A DNA stretch of 56,660 bases from WRIS01 sp050945135. Lineage in GTDB: Bacteria; Actinomycetota; Coriobacteriia; Coriobacteriales; Eggerthellaceae. Location of the stretch: contig JBMNSJ010000007.1 in assembly GCA_050945135.1 (NCBI GenBank), positions 1 to 56,660 on the forward strand. The letters are read 5' to 3'. Shown here piece after piece: positions 25,731 through 33,772 of the stretch. The notes beneath the pieces were generated by a model, which made no database searches, was not told the DNA's origin, and worked only from the letters and a program-made list of their open reading frames with translations. The translations under genes were made by a program, and so were the position numbers. Positions within the stretch are counted from its first letter, which is position 1. Each line of letters begins with the position of its first letter.

Positions 25731-27586
25731 TAGTTTCGGTTGATGGTATGCGTATATGTAGGTACAGCGTCTTCGAGCACTGCGATAGCCTCCCCATCGC
25801 TTTTCTGTAATACACCTTCAAGCTCTTCGAGCTTTTTCGCCACTTCATCATAACTTATTTCAGAACAAGTTGAAATCATAATGGAGGTATTGTCGGTAGG
25901 AAGTGTCTTTTCTTCATCCATAAGAAGCTCTTCAAACATCTTCTCGCCTTTACGCAAGCCAATAAATTCGATTTTTATATCTACATCTGGTGTTAGACCC
26001 GAAAGGAAAATGAGAGATTTAGCGAGATCCACAATCTTTACGGGTTCGCCCATGTCAAGAATGAATATCTCTCCACCTTGAGCCATTCCTCCTGCCTGGA
26101 TAACCAGACGCGAGGCCTCAGGGATAGTCATGAAATAGCGCTCGATATCGGGATGGGTAACCGTAACTGGGCCGCCCTCTGCGATCTGCTTTTTGAAAAC
26201 CGGAATAACCGATCCGTTGCTTCCCAATACATTTCCGAAGCGAACGGAGGAAAAAACCGTTGTAGAAGTGCGCGCATAATACTGGACAATCATTTCGCCC
26301 ATACGCTTCGTTGCACCCATTACCGACGTCGGATTTACTGCCTTATCGGTAGATATAAAAATGAAGCGAAGAACGCCATGCCTGTCTGCTGCTTGCACGG
26401 TATTAAGAGTGCCAAACACATTGTTTTGAACCGCTTCGCGCGGACTGCGTTCCATAAGAGGGACGTGCTTATGCGCTGCAGCATGAAAGACAACGCTTGG
26501 CTTATATTGCGAGAACACCTCATCAAGCCGGAAAGCATCACAAACACTTCCAATTTCAACAACAACTTCGATGTCGTCATATTCTGCAGCCAACTCGCAT
26601 TTGAGCATATAGGCATCATTCTCGTAAATATCAAAAATAACGATACGCGAGGGAGCCACGCGGCATAACTGACGAGCAAGTTCGCTTCCAATAGAGCCTC
26701 CACCGCCAGTGACCAAAACCGTTTCACCAGCAATATAGCCTGAAACCGAGCGAGTATTGAGAACCACTTCTTCACGCCCAAGCAAATCGGCAACATCAAC
26801 ATCACGAAGGCTTACATCGCCTATTTCATCAAGAGTGAGTTCGCGCACATTCGGCAGCGTTCGTAGGCGACATTCTGTTTGAGCGCATATGCCATAAATA
26901 CGCTTTCTGTCTTCAAGCGATGCCGAAGGGATGGCAACTACAATTTGCTGAATATCATATTTATCGACCAAATCAAGGATGTCATCGCTGGTTCCTTCAA
27001 CCTTTACTCCATGTATTCGAAGGCCCTTTTTTGCCCTATCATCATCGGTTGCCACTATGGGAATACCGGGCATATGAGGATCTTTTGAAGCCATACGATC
27101 TATGGTTAATGAGCCCGTTTCTCCTGCGCCAACGATAAGGGTTCTGGGGCGCTCGAAGTCTTGGTCTTTAGTGATGCCTAATGCTCTTTTTTTACGAGGG
27201 ATAACTCGATACACCAAACGAATTCCGCCAATAAGGAATATCAGCATAAAGCAGGCAACGAAAAACACCCTGATGGGCAAGCGCACGTCGATAATCCAAA
27301 GAAAGACTGCACCTACTAAAGTACCCAAAACAATAACAAGCACCAACTGGAGTGCCTCATCTACCGAAGCATATTCCCACAGGTTGTTATAAAGCCTGAA
27401 AAGAGCTAAGGCTCCTACATTGATGAGGGCAAGAATTCCGAGGGTGAAAAAAATCTCGGTATTTGTGAATACGAAATCGTACACATCGGTCAGATGTGAC
27501 GCGAGCCAATATGCGAGATATGTCGCGGCGATATCGAAAAAGACGAGGAGAAGTGTTCGTCTCGATATTGTGATGCCCATATTCAC
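25730..27586 (-). CDS. Membrane-bound nucleotide-sugar 4,6-dehydratase (FlaA1/CapD/PglF family)
   Basis: This long-form SDR enzyme probably acts on UDP-GlcNAc-type sugars for surface polysaccharide or glycan synthesis. Four membrane helices occupy residues about 8-130. A CoA-binding/Rossmann-like domain follows with GAGETG (about 151), then the catalytic Rossmann fold with VLVTGGGGSIGSEL (about 290). FISTDKAVNPTSVMGATKR holds the active-site region; the tyrosine of ordinary SDR enzymes is replaced by Met, as in this long-form family. The C-terminal part includes FIGLRKGEKMFEELL. The frame opens with GTG, but ATG two codons in (27580) is an equally good start. It has no glycosyltransferase neighbours here. 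Confidence 0.9.
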   Translation of the reverse strand: MNMGITISRRTLLLVFFDIAATYLAYWLASHLTDVYDFVFTNTEIFFTLGILALINVGALALFRLYNNLWEYASVDEALQLVLVIVLGTLVGAVFLWIIDVRLPIRVFFVACFMLIFLIGGIRLVYRVIPRKKRALGITKDQDFERPRTLIVGAGETGSLTIDRMASKDPHMPGIPIVATDDDRAKKGLRIHGVKVEGTSDDILDLVDKYDIQQIVVAIPSASLEDRKRIYGICAQTECRLRTLPNVRELTLDEIGDVSLRDVDVADLLGREEVVLNTRSVSGYIAGETVLVTGGGGSIGSELARQLCRVAPSRIVIFDIYENDAYMLKCELAAEYDDIEVVVEIGSVCDAFRLDEVFSQYKPSVVFHAAAHKHVPLMERSPREAVQNNVFGTLNTVQAADRHGVLRFIFISTDKAVNPTSVMGATKRMGEMIVQYYARTSTTVFSSVRFGNVLGSNGSVIPVFKKQIAEGGPVTVTHPDIERYFMTIPEASRLVIQAGGMAQGGEIFILDMGEPVKIVDLAKSLIFLSGLTPDVDIKIEFIGLRKGEKMFEELLMDEEKTLPTDNTSIMISTCSEISYDEVAKKLEELEGVLQKSDGEAIAVLEDAVPTYTHTINRN

Positions 27587-27762
27587 CCGGTTCTGGATAG
27601 GTCTTGAGGATTAATACTCTTTTTATTATATCTTATGGTGCGACAAGGCACCGAAGGAGTATTGTACACAATCAGTGTTAGCATAGTGTATTGAGTGCAA
27701 ATCTTTGAAAGCACCTTACATGAAGAAAACATCGACAAAAGACGAGTTGATTAAGGCGTGAT

Positions 27763-29076
27763 ATGAGACCTCAAGATGCAGTCACAAACCCTTCTACCCC
27801 AAAAGCGGACAGCTTGAAATCAGCACCGGATGCCCAGCCTGCTCGTGAGGCAAATATCAATGCTATCGTCTCGTATTTTGAGAGTGGCATTACTCCTTGC
27901 AAAAAGGCTTTGGGAATAGAACTCGAACATATCATCGTGGATGCCACAACTAACGAACCTGTCAGTTACAGCCAAGACCATGGTATCGAGTGGCTTCTCG
28001 AGCAACTTAAGCCCGACTACACCGACACAATCTGCGATGCTCAAGGCGATATATTAGGCCTTGTTCGGCCTGAACAGGCTATAACCCTTGAGCCTGCTGC
28101 GCAGGTAGAAATCTCGGCAGGTCCTTTCAACGAGCTTTCAGAGGCAGAGGCGCAGCTCAATGATTTCGAGAGTCGCCTCTCATCCATACTTGAAGCACAA
28201 GGTCTGCTTAGTTTGACACTTGGGTACCACCCCACAGCTCGTGCACTTGATTTGGAACTCATCCCGAAGCGTCGCTATAAGTTTATGAATCTTTATTTGA
28301 GCGAAGTAAGCAAATATGGCCCCTACATGATGCGCGGTAGTGCTTCGACTCAGATTTCGATTGACTATTCATCAGTTGAAGATTGTCTACGCAAGCTTCG
28401 TTTGGCTTTCGCACTCGTTCCTCTGTTTTCCTTGATTTGCGATAATTCTCCAATTTTCGAGGGAGCCCCTCGTACACACGAGCTTATACGAACAAAAATT
28501 TGGCAGGAATGCGATCCTGATCGCTGTGGCTTGATTCCAGGTGTGATGGACCCCGACTTCAATCTACGCAGCTATGCCGAATATGTCTTGGACACTCCAG
28601 CAATATTGATTCCTTGTACAAATAGCGAGTGGTGCTATAGCGAAAAAACTTTCGGGGAAATCTATGCAGAGACCCCTATGGAGACAAGTGATGTAGAGCA
28701 TGCGCTGTCGATGCTCTTCAACGACGTTCGTCTTAAAACCTATATCGAGATTCGGCCAGCTGATGCAATGCCAGTTCCCTGCGTGCTTGCCTATGCCGCT
28801 CTCATCAAGGGACTTTTTTACAGCGAGGAAAGCCTGAGTGCTCTCGAAACTCTCTTTGCTCACGTAGATGCAGCCGCAATTGAGGATGCCAAAAACGCAT
28901 TGATGCAGGATGGTTACTGTGCCTTCGTATACGGGCGCCCTGCATACACCTATGTCGATTTGATTCACACGCTCGCACATACAGCTCTCGACGAAAAGGA
29001 TCGTGCATATTTGAAGCCCTTGTCCCAGCTCATCCTTAAACGGAGTACTCTCGCCAATAAATTCGACCGAAATTGA
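27763..29076 (+). CDS. Glutamate-cysteine ligase-like protein
   Basis: This is an ATP-grasp-like carboxylate-amine ligase of the GCS2/GshA/EgtA type. The core starts near residue 46 with KKALGIELEHIIVD (the Glu-x-Glu metal-binding pattern). LEPAAQVEISAGP follows (about 113), then GSASTQISIDY (about 196), NSPIFEGAP (about 228) and EIRPADAMPVP (about 340). All are landmarks of the family. The first 30 residues are a hydrophilic tail of unsure status. No gshB is adjacent, so it may make gamma-glutamylcysteine or a related thiol precursor. It is a single gene between a divergent CapD-like gene and the FKBP gene, and it lacks an obvious strong ribosome site. Confidence 0.85.
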   Translation: MRPQDAVTNPSTPKADSLKSAPDAQPAREANINAIVSYFESGITPCKKALGIELEHIIVDATTNEPVSYSQDHGIEWLLEQLKPDYTDTICDAQGDILGLVRPEQAITLEPAAQVEISAGPFNELSEAEAQLNDFESRLSSILEAQGLLSLTLGYHPTARALDLELIPKRRYKFMNLYLSEVSKYGPYMMRGSASTQISIDYSSVEDCLRKLRLAFALVPLFSLICDNSPIFEGAPRTHELIRTKIWQECDPDRCGLIPGVMDPDFNLRSYAEYVLDTPAILIPCTNSEWCYSEKTFGEIYAETPMETSDVEHALSMLFNDVRLKTYIEIRPADAMPVPCVLAYAALIKGLFYSEESLSALETLFAHVDAAAIEDAKNALMQDGYCAFVYGRPAYTYVDLIHTLAHTALDEKDRAYLKPLSQLILKRSTLANKFDRN

Positions 29077-29154
29077 ATCACTTTTGTGGATGAACACCTG
29101 AGGCACTTGCACTCAGGTAGACTGGGTTCTATACACATTGAAAGGAGCTCGCTT

Positions 29155-29583
29155 ATGAGCAACAAGGACAAGACCGTCAAAGTTCACTACGTTGGAACCC
29201 TTGATGATGGATCGAAATTCGATTCTTCAATTGATCGCGGAGAACCTATTGAGTTCGTCTGTGGCGCAGGACAGATGATTCCTGGATTCGATGCCGCTGT
29301 TGAAGCGATGGAACAAGGCGAGACCAAAACCGTTCACATTCCCGCTGCTGAAGCATATGGCACGCGCGACGAAAACCTTATTCAGACCATTCCTTTGAAC
29401 CAGATACCTAACTCTGAAGAGATCCCCGTTGGTGAAACCATTTACTTAAGTGGTCCCGGAGGACAGCCTATCCCTGTCTTCGTTGTTGAGAAAACCGCCG
29501 AAAACGTTGTCTTCGACATGAATCATCAACTTGCTGACAAAGATCTTAACTTCGAGATTACCTTAGTCGAAGTAATCGGCTAA
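29155..29583 (+). CDS. SlyD-like FKBP-type peptidyl-prolyl isomerase
   Basis: This is a small cytoplasmic prolyl isomerase and chaperone of the FKBP type with an inserted IF-like segment. The N-terminal block KTVKVHYVGTLDDGSKFDSS is the FKBP fold start, and VCGAGQMIPGFDAAVEAMEQGE is present without gap. Residues about 75-125 form the insert seen in SlyD. The His-rich tail of E. coli SlyD is absent. The upstream ATG at 29086 lacks support; GAAAGGAG lies just before ATG at 29155, so 142 residues is the likely protein. A strong terminator follows. Confidence 0.92.
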   Translation: MSNKDKTVKVHYVGTLDDGSKFDSSIDRGEPIEFVCGAGQMIPGFDAAVEAMEQGETKTVHIPAAEAYGTRDENLIQTIPLNQIPNSEEIPVGETIYLSGPGGQPIPVFVVEKTAENVVFDMNHQLADKDLNFEITLVEVIG

Positions 29584-29604
29584 AGCACAAGCTATGTATG
29601 CACA

Positions 29605-29638
29605 GCAGAGGTACCGAAACTGGTACCTCTGCTTTTTT
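29605..29638 (+). terminator. Rho-independent terminator after the FKBP gene
   Basis: GCAGAGGTACC and GGTACCTCTGC form an 11-pair perfect stem with a 6-base loop, followed directly by TTTTTT. This is a textbook intrinsic terminator. Confidence 0.93.
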
Positions 29639-29706
29639 ATGCTCAATACGGCTTATTGGGTCTCTCTTTTTCGAAGCGAACACACTTTTCGCCTGTTCTC
29701 GATGCG

Positions 29707-31368
29707 CTATCGTGGTGCACCTGGAGCACTTCCTTGCGGTTCACCACCACCGATACCGGGAGCTCCGCCCTGCATTCCACCGAAACCAGCCTGACTGCTC
29801 AGCTCCGCAGTCGTGCTTCCTACCTCTTGGCTTCCGCTCATCACGGTGTAGCTCTCCCCCTCAACAAGATCGGGGCTCGAGAAGAGGAAGGAGCGTCCGG
29901 TAATGCTTGGCGTAAACGAGCAGACTTCATTTCCTTGTGCATCAACCACGCTCAGCAGCTCCGCAGCCAGGTTGGTACTGCTCGCATTTAAAAACACGCT
30001 TGCTTGGCTTGACTCTACTGAAAAGGATTGAGCCATATCACTTGGTCCGACCGAGAGGAAGGTGCCACCAGAAATTTGAGATCCTCCTTCGCAATCGAGT
30101 GCACTATTGCCTCCGCTAGCAAAACATTCAGCAATGGTTTGCCCTCCGCTAATACTGATGGTTCCATTCGAATCGAGGCAATCTCCTCCAGCACGAATGA
30201 GGTGCGTGCCGCCGGTGATTTCGATAAAACACTCGCTTTCAGTGGCGCTTGATCCAGGCGCAGCCTGCGTTCCTTGCGCGCCACCTGGCACCATAAATCC
30301 CTGGTTGTCGACAAGCTCATCTCCGGATGCTGCGTTAACGCCATCATCATCTGCGTAAACGCTGGTAGTAGCTCCCGTTAAGGAAACACTTTTTCCTTCA
30401 AATCCCTCATAGGAAGCGATAATGTCGATGGTACCGTCTGCAATCAAAAGCGCGCTATCAGCATGAAAGGCATCATCGCCTGCATCAATAACATAGCTTC
30501 CCCCGCCAATACCGAGATAGCCCAGTGTCTCATCTTCGTCATTAGAGGCTTGTATGCCATCTGCGCCACTCGTAATCGAGAAATCTCCGTCAAGAATTTT
30601 GACGCAGTCTTTTCCTTGAATACCATGTCCGGCAGCAGAAATCGTATAACTACCACCCGTGATGCGTACATCGTTTTTCCCCACTATTCCATTATCGTAG
30701 GACGCATTAACTGTAAGCGATCCGGTTCCCTGCAAAGTCAAATCGTCGTGGGAGAATACAACTCCATCGTGATCATTGCCATCGGATCCAAGCTCGTGAG
30801 CTCCACTGTCAGAAAGGGTATTATTAGCTCCTTCGGCCAAAGTGATAAACACCTTGTCAGCATTTTCGACAAGTATTGCAGCGCCATTTGAGCAGCTTAT
30901 GTCTACACCGTCTAGCACTAATTGCGCCTTTGCATTCTCATCAGCTAGGTCAACAACTATTGATCCATCGTTGAGGCTTCCGGACAAAATATAGCACCCT
31001 TCTTCGTTGATAGTCACGATAGAACCTGATGTCGAAGCACCAGTCCCTTCGATGCTCACTTCTCCATCTGCGAGCTCAATGACTGTGGCGCTTGCCGCAT
31101 CATATGAGGGGTCAAGATCACGATCAGAAAAACTCCAATCATAGGCATCCATCACTTGTGCATCGCTTTCGATACTCGTTCGCGTTGAGCTTTGCGTTGC
31201 TGACTCCGTTGCTACTGGACTCGCCTCAGAAGACACTTCTCCACTTTCGGCTTTCTCGGCACAGGCGCTCAAGCTTAGAACACAAAGTGCTGTTAGTCCC
31301 AACACAAACATCAATACCGTCAGTCGTGCACGAGACCACAAACTGCGTGTCGTCGATTCCTGAATCAT
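29707..31368 (-). CDS. Carbohydrate-binding-domain (DUF4353-like) lipoprotein
   Basis: This is a 553-residue exported protein. The signal ends in a lipobox (VLSLSAC, about residue 36), followed by a Ser/Glu-rich linker. Most of the mature chain is a right-handed beta-helix-like repeat of short G-x-y-x-I strands, with phrases such as KDCVKILDGDFSITSGADGI and ITGGTHLIRAGGDCLDSNG. That pattern fits the carbohydrate-binding DUF4353 family. The last 30 residues are Gly/Pro/Ala-rich. It is the third gene of an operon; its ATG directly follows the stop of the DUF4956 gene. Family members are commonly encoded with VTC-domain and DUF4956 proteins, but the ligand is unknown. Confidence 0.78.
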   Translation of the reverse strand: MIQESTTRSLWSRARLTVLMFVLGLTALCVLSLSACAEKAESGEVSSEASPVATESATQSSTRTSIESDAQVMDAYDWSFSDRDLDPSYDAASATVIELADGEVSIEGTGASTSGSIVTINEEGCYILSGSLNDGSIVVDLADENAKAQLVLDGVDISCSNGAAILVENADKVFITLAEGANNTLSDSGAHELGSDGNDHDGVVFSHDDLTLQGTGSLTVNASYDNGIVGKNDVRITGGSYTISAAGHGIQGKDCVKILDGDFSITSGADGIQASNDEDETLGYLGIGGGSYVIDAGDDAFHADSALLIADGTIDIIASYEGFEGKSVSLTGATTSVYADDDGVNAASGDELVDNQGFMVPGGAQGTQAAPGSSATESECFIEITGGTHLIRAGGDCLDSNGTISISGGQTIAECFASGGNSALDCEGGSQISGGTFLSVGPSDMAQSFSVESSQASVFLNASSTNLAAELLSVVDAQGNEVCSFTPSITGRSFLFSSPDLVEGESYTVMSGSQEVGSTTAELSSQAGFGGMQGGAPGIGGGEPQGSAPGAPR

Positions 31369-32061
31369 CTAAATCGTCTCCCTTGCAAATACGCTTTTTC
31401 CAAACACAATTTCGAGGTTTCCGTTTCTTGTTCTGAGCTCGTCCAATAATTCCTTTTGCACAACCCCCTGTTTCAGACACAACTTATAGCGCAATTGATA
31501 AAGACTTCCCATATCGATAGTCTTTATCATCTGCAGCTCGTAGTCTTTTGTATATTTCTCAAAAATCTCTCCGAAAGCTTGCTCATAGTCGAGATTCTCG
31601 GGGATAAGCACCTTGAGTTCATGCTCCGAATCGTCTTCTCGAGTCAAAGGAATGCAGGTGTAGATAATCATCGCGATACCCATGATGAAGGCAAATACTG
31701 TTGCGATACCCAAATAACCCATGCCCGTTGCCAGACCAATTGCCATGGACAGGAAAATGGCAGCAATATCGCGCGCGTTACCAGGAATGGAACGGAAACG
31801 CACGAGCGAGAAAGCGCCCATTACCGCAATACCAGCGCCAATATTCCCATTCACAAGCATAATCACTAGCTGAACCATTGCAGGCAAGAGAGCAACTGTG
31901 AACAGTAGGCTTTTTGACTGCTTGTGACGAAAGGAATAAAAACTCGCCGCAACAAGACCTAAGACCAAGGAAGCGGCGGTACAGAGCAGATAGCCTCCTG
32001 TTCCCATTGCAACCGTTGATCCATCAAGAACACTTCCAAATACAATTGCCTGCACGTCCAT
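31369..32061 (-). CDS. DUF4956-domain membrane protein
   Basis: This 230-residue membrane protein has three to four helices between residues about 20 and 145, including LLFTVALLPAMVQLVIMLV and the recognisable block GAFSLVRFRSIPGNARDIAA. The C-terminal half is soluble (about 145-230). These are features of the DUF4956 family, members of which are typically encoded beside VTC-type polyphosphate polymerase domains; the biochemical role is not known. It lies 3 bases downstream of the VTC gene and is immediately followed by the lipoprotein gene. Confidence 0.85.
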   Translation of the reverse strand: MDVQAIVFGSVLDGSTVAMGTGGYLLCTAASLVLGLVAASFYSFRHKQSKSLLFTVALLPAMVQLVIMLVNGNIGAGIAVMGAFSLVRFRSIPGNARDIAAIFLSMAIGLATGMGYLGIATVFAFIMGIAMIIYTCIPLTREDDSEHELKVLIPENLDYEQAFGEIFEKYTKDYELQMIKTIDMGSLYQLRYKLCLKQGVVQKELLDELRTRNGNLEIVFGKSVFARETI

Positions 32062-32064
32062 TGC

Positions 32065-32931
32065 CTAACAGCCTTTCTCTTGTTTGAGCCATTCGCGATA
32101 TGATGAGCCTACCTTTGAAAAGGATTGGGGATAAATGCAGAGCTCACGCAGCGCCGCAATAAGCCATTCTGGCAAGCCTTTTGTTGATTTGATTTCCATG
32201 ATGCGAGCACCAGGAGCTATGAGAGGTACGCCTACATAGCCTCGCCCGTCTTTGACACTCTCGTGTGACCAGCAAATATCACTATCGAAGGTGATACGTA
32301 AAGACTCTGTTTTAATCTCTTTGTATGACGTCCGATTGCAGTTCACCGTGAAGCTTGGCACTACATCACCGTACTGCACAAAAAGCCACTCCACTTCACG
32401 GAGTACCTGTATTGCCTTTTCGTAGTCTGCTTTTGTGAGCAGAGATAGGGTTTCTTCAGGGAATTGTTTAGTATTACAAAAATGTAGCGCTTCTGCATAA
32501 GACATTTCAACGCGCCGTTTGTATACAACGCCTCGATACTTCTTCTTTATTTCCAAAAAACAACGATCTTCTGGGCCGGGAGAAGAGGAGTAGCTACGGA
32601 TACGAAGTTTTTCTTTGTAACGAGGCTTTTCCAACGAACGCCTAACCATCGCGTTCTGCCTTGCATCAAGGTACAAAGATGAAATCTGCGACAGAGGATG
32701 CTCATCAAATTCGATGTAGGGCCTGATTTGAGATAGCAAATCGATATAGCGCCGCTTATCCAGCAGGTATTTGAGCTCTCCACGTCGCGCCGTGGTTTGT
32801 GAGCTTATTAAAGTATCTTGCATGCTTCCTTGCGCAACCAGGTGTGCGTTTGTTCGTGCAGTCTTCGAGACAGGCGGTACGTGGTATTCGCGTTCGCTAA
32901 CGCAATCTTGTGTGGTACTTACTACGCTCAT
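32065..32931 (-). CDS. VTC-domain (polyphosphate-polymerase-like) protein
   Basis: This 288-residue cytoplasmic protein has a VTC-type tunnel domain. Basic and acidic positions typical of the triphosphate tunnel fold are visible: RRGELKYLLDKRRY (about 48-62), KLRIRSYS (about 106), EIKKKYRGVVYKRRVEM (about 126) and IMEIKSTKGLPEW near the end. VTC domains in yeast make polyphosphate from ATP, and bacterial single-domain members are annotated as polyphosphate-polymerase-like. Activity here is inferred from family only. The first 45 residues look like a flexible tail. It heads the operon with DUF4956 and the lipoprotein, divergent from the two-component system. Confidence 0.83.
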   Translation of the reverse strand: MSVVSTTQDCVSEREYHVPPVSKTARTNAHLVAQGSMQDTLISSQTTARRGELKYLLDKRRYIDLLSQIRPYIEFDEHPLSQISSLYLDARQNAMVRRSLEKPRYKEKLRIRSYSSSPGPEDRCFLEIKKKYRGVVYKRRVEMSYAEALHFCNTKQFPEETLSLLTKADYEKAIQVLREVEWLFVQYGDVVPSFTVNCNRTSYKEIKTESLRITFDSDICWSHESVKDGRGYVGVPLIAPGARIMEIKSTKGLPEWLIAALRELCIYPQSFSKVGSSYREWLKQEKGC

Positions 32932-32950
32932 GCTTCACACCCCTTCCAAT

Positions 32951-33035
32951 CTGAAATCGAGTGTATGGGGCGAAGCTGAAAGGAGCCTGAAAGGAAGAAA
33001 GTTTTCAGCATGTTTTCAGAATTACTCTCTACAAT
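32951..33035. promoter_or_regulatory. Phased direct repeats and promoter between the VTC operon and the response regulator
   Basis: CTGAAAGG occurs at 32976-32983 and 32987-32994, and TTTTCAG at 33002-33008 and 33013-33019. Each pair has an 11-base period, and the two pairs face each other; a further CTGAAAT lies at 32951. TACAAT at 33030-33035 fits as the -10 of the response-regulator gene, and the second pair covers its -35 position. Direct repeats with one-turn spacing are the usual site of OmpR/PhoB-type regulators. The regulator encoded at 33068 probably binds here, perhaps acting on both directions. Confidence 0.6.
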
Positions 33036-33067
33036 AGTAGCCAGGAAAACGGAGGAGCTCGACTAAG

Positions 33068-33766
33068 ATGAACATACTTGTGGCAGAAGATGAAAAGCGT
33101 CTCGCAGAAGCACTGCGCTTTTTACTTGAGCGCGAAGGCCATCGGGTTGATTTGGTCAACGACGGAAAGACAGCACTAGCTTATATCGAGAGCGAGACAA
33201 GCTATGACCTGCTAATTTTTGATATTATGATGCCGCACATTGGTGGACTTGAACTACTAAACCGCATCAGAAAAGACTCTGTCGACACTCCGGTTCTCAT
33301 GCTAACTGCTCTTTCAGAGACCTCTGACAAAGTACGTGGCCTCGATCTTGGGGCTGATGATTACATGACCAAGCCATTTCAGCCTGAAGAACTATTAGCA
33401 CGTGTTCGCGCACTCACTCGTCGCACTGGAGAAGTGGTTTTAGAAGAGCTGCACTTCGCCGACCTAAGACTTGACTTACATTCGCGTGAACTTAGCAGTA
33501 CAAACGAAGAGGGCAGCCACGAGGTATGCTTAAGCGAAAAAGAGCATGAAGTTTTATCTTTACTCATGCGAAACGCAGGTCAAATTATCTCTAAAGAGCA
33601 GCTCATGATGCGGGTATGGGGCTATGACACCTATATTGAAGACAACAATGTTGAAGCTTACATTTCTTTTTTACGTAAAAAACTACGTTACCTGCGTTCG
33701 CACGCTGCCATCGAAACAATCCGCAGTGTAGGTTACACGCTTGCCGAACCAAAGGATCCAAGGTAG
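33068..33766 (+). CDS. OmpR/PhoB-family response regulator
   Basis: This DNA-binding regulator has a receiver domain at residues 1-115. The phosphoacceptor Asp is D52 (LLIFDIMMPH), with acidic residues E7-D8 and the conserved Lys in TKPF near 102. A winged-helix domain occupies about 130-228 (LSEKEHEVLSLLMRNAGQI... and DTYIEDNNVEAYISFLRKKL). The ATG follows GGAGGAG. The kinase gene starts 6 bases later, making a two-gene operon divergent from the VTC cluster. Phased repeats upstream are likely its target. Confidence 0.95.
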   Translation: MNILVAEDEKRLAEALRFLLEREGHRVDLVNDGKTALAYIESETSYDLLIFDIMMPHIGGLELLNRIRKDSVDTPVLMLTALSETSDKVRGLDLGADDYMTKPFQPEELLARVRALTRRTGEVVLEELHFADLRLDLHSRELSSTNEEGSHEVCLSEKEHEVLSLLMRNAGQIISKEQLMMRVWGYDTYIEDNNVEAYISFLRKKLRYLRSHAAIETIRSVGYTLAEPKDPR

Positions 33767-33772
33767 ATAACT

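Noticed and set aside
30463..30891. 142-aa plus-strand frame opposite the carbohydrate-binding lipoprotein
   Set aside because: It is antisense to a beta-helix repeat gene with a signal peptide and tight operon spacing; the repeats produce long shadow frames.
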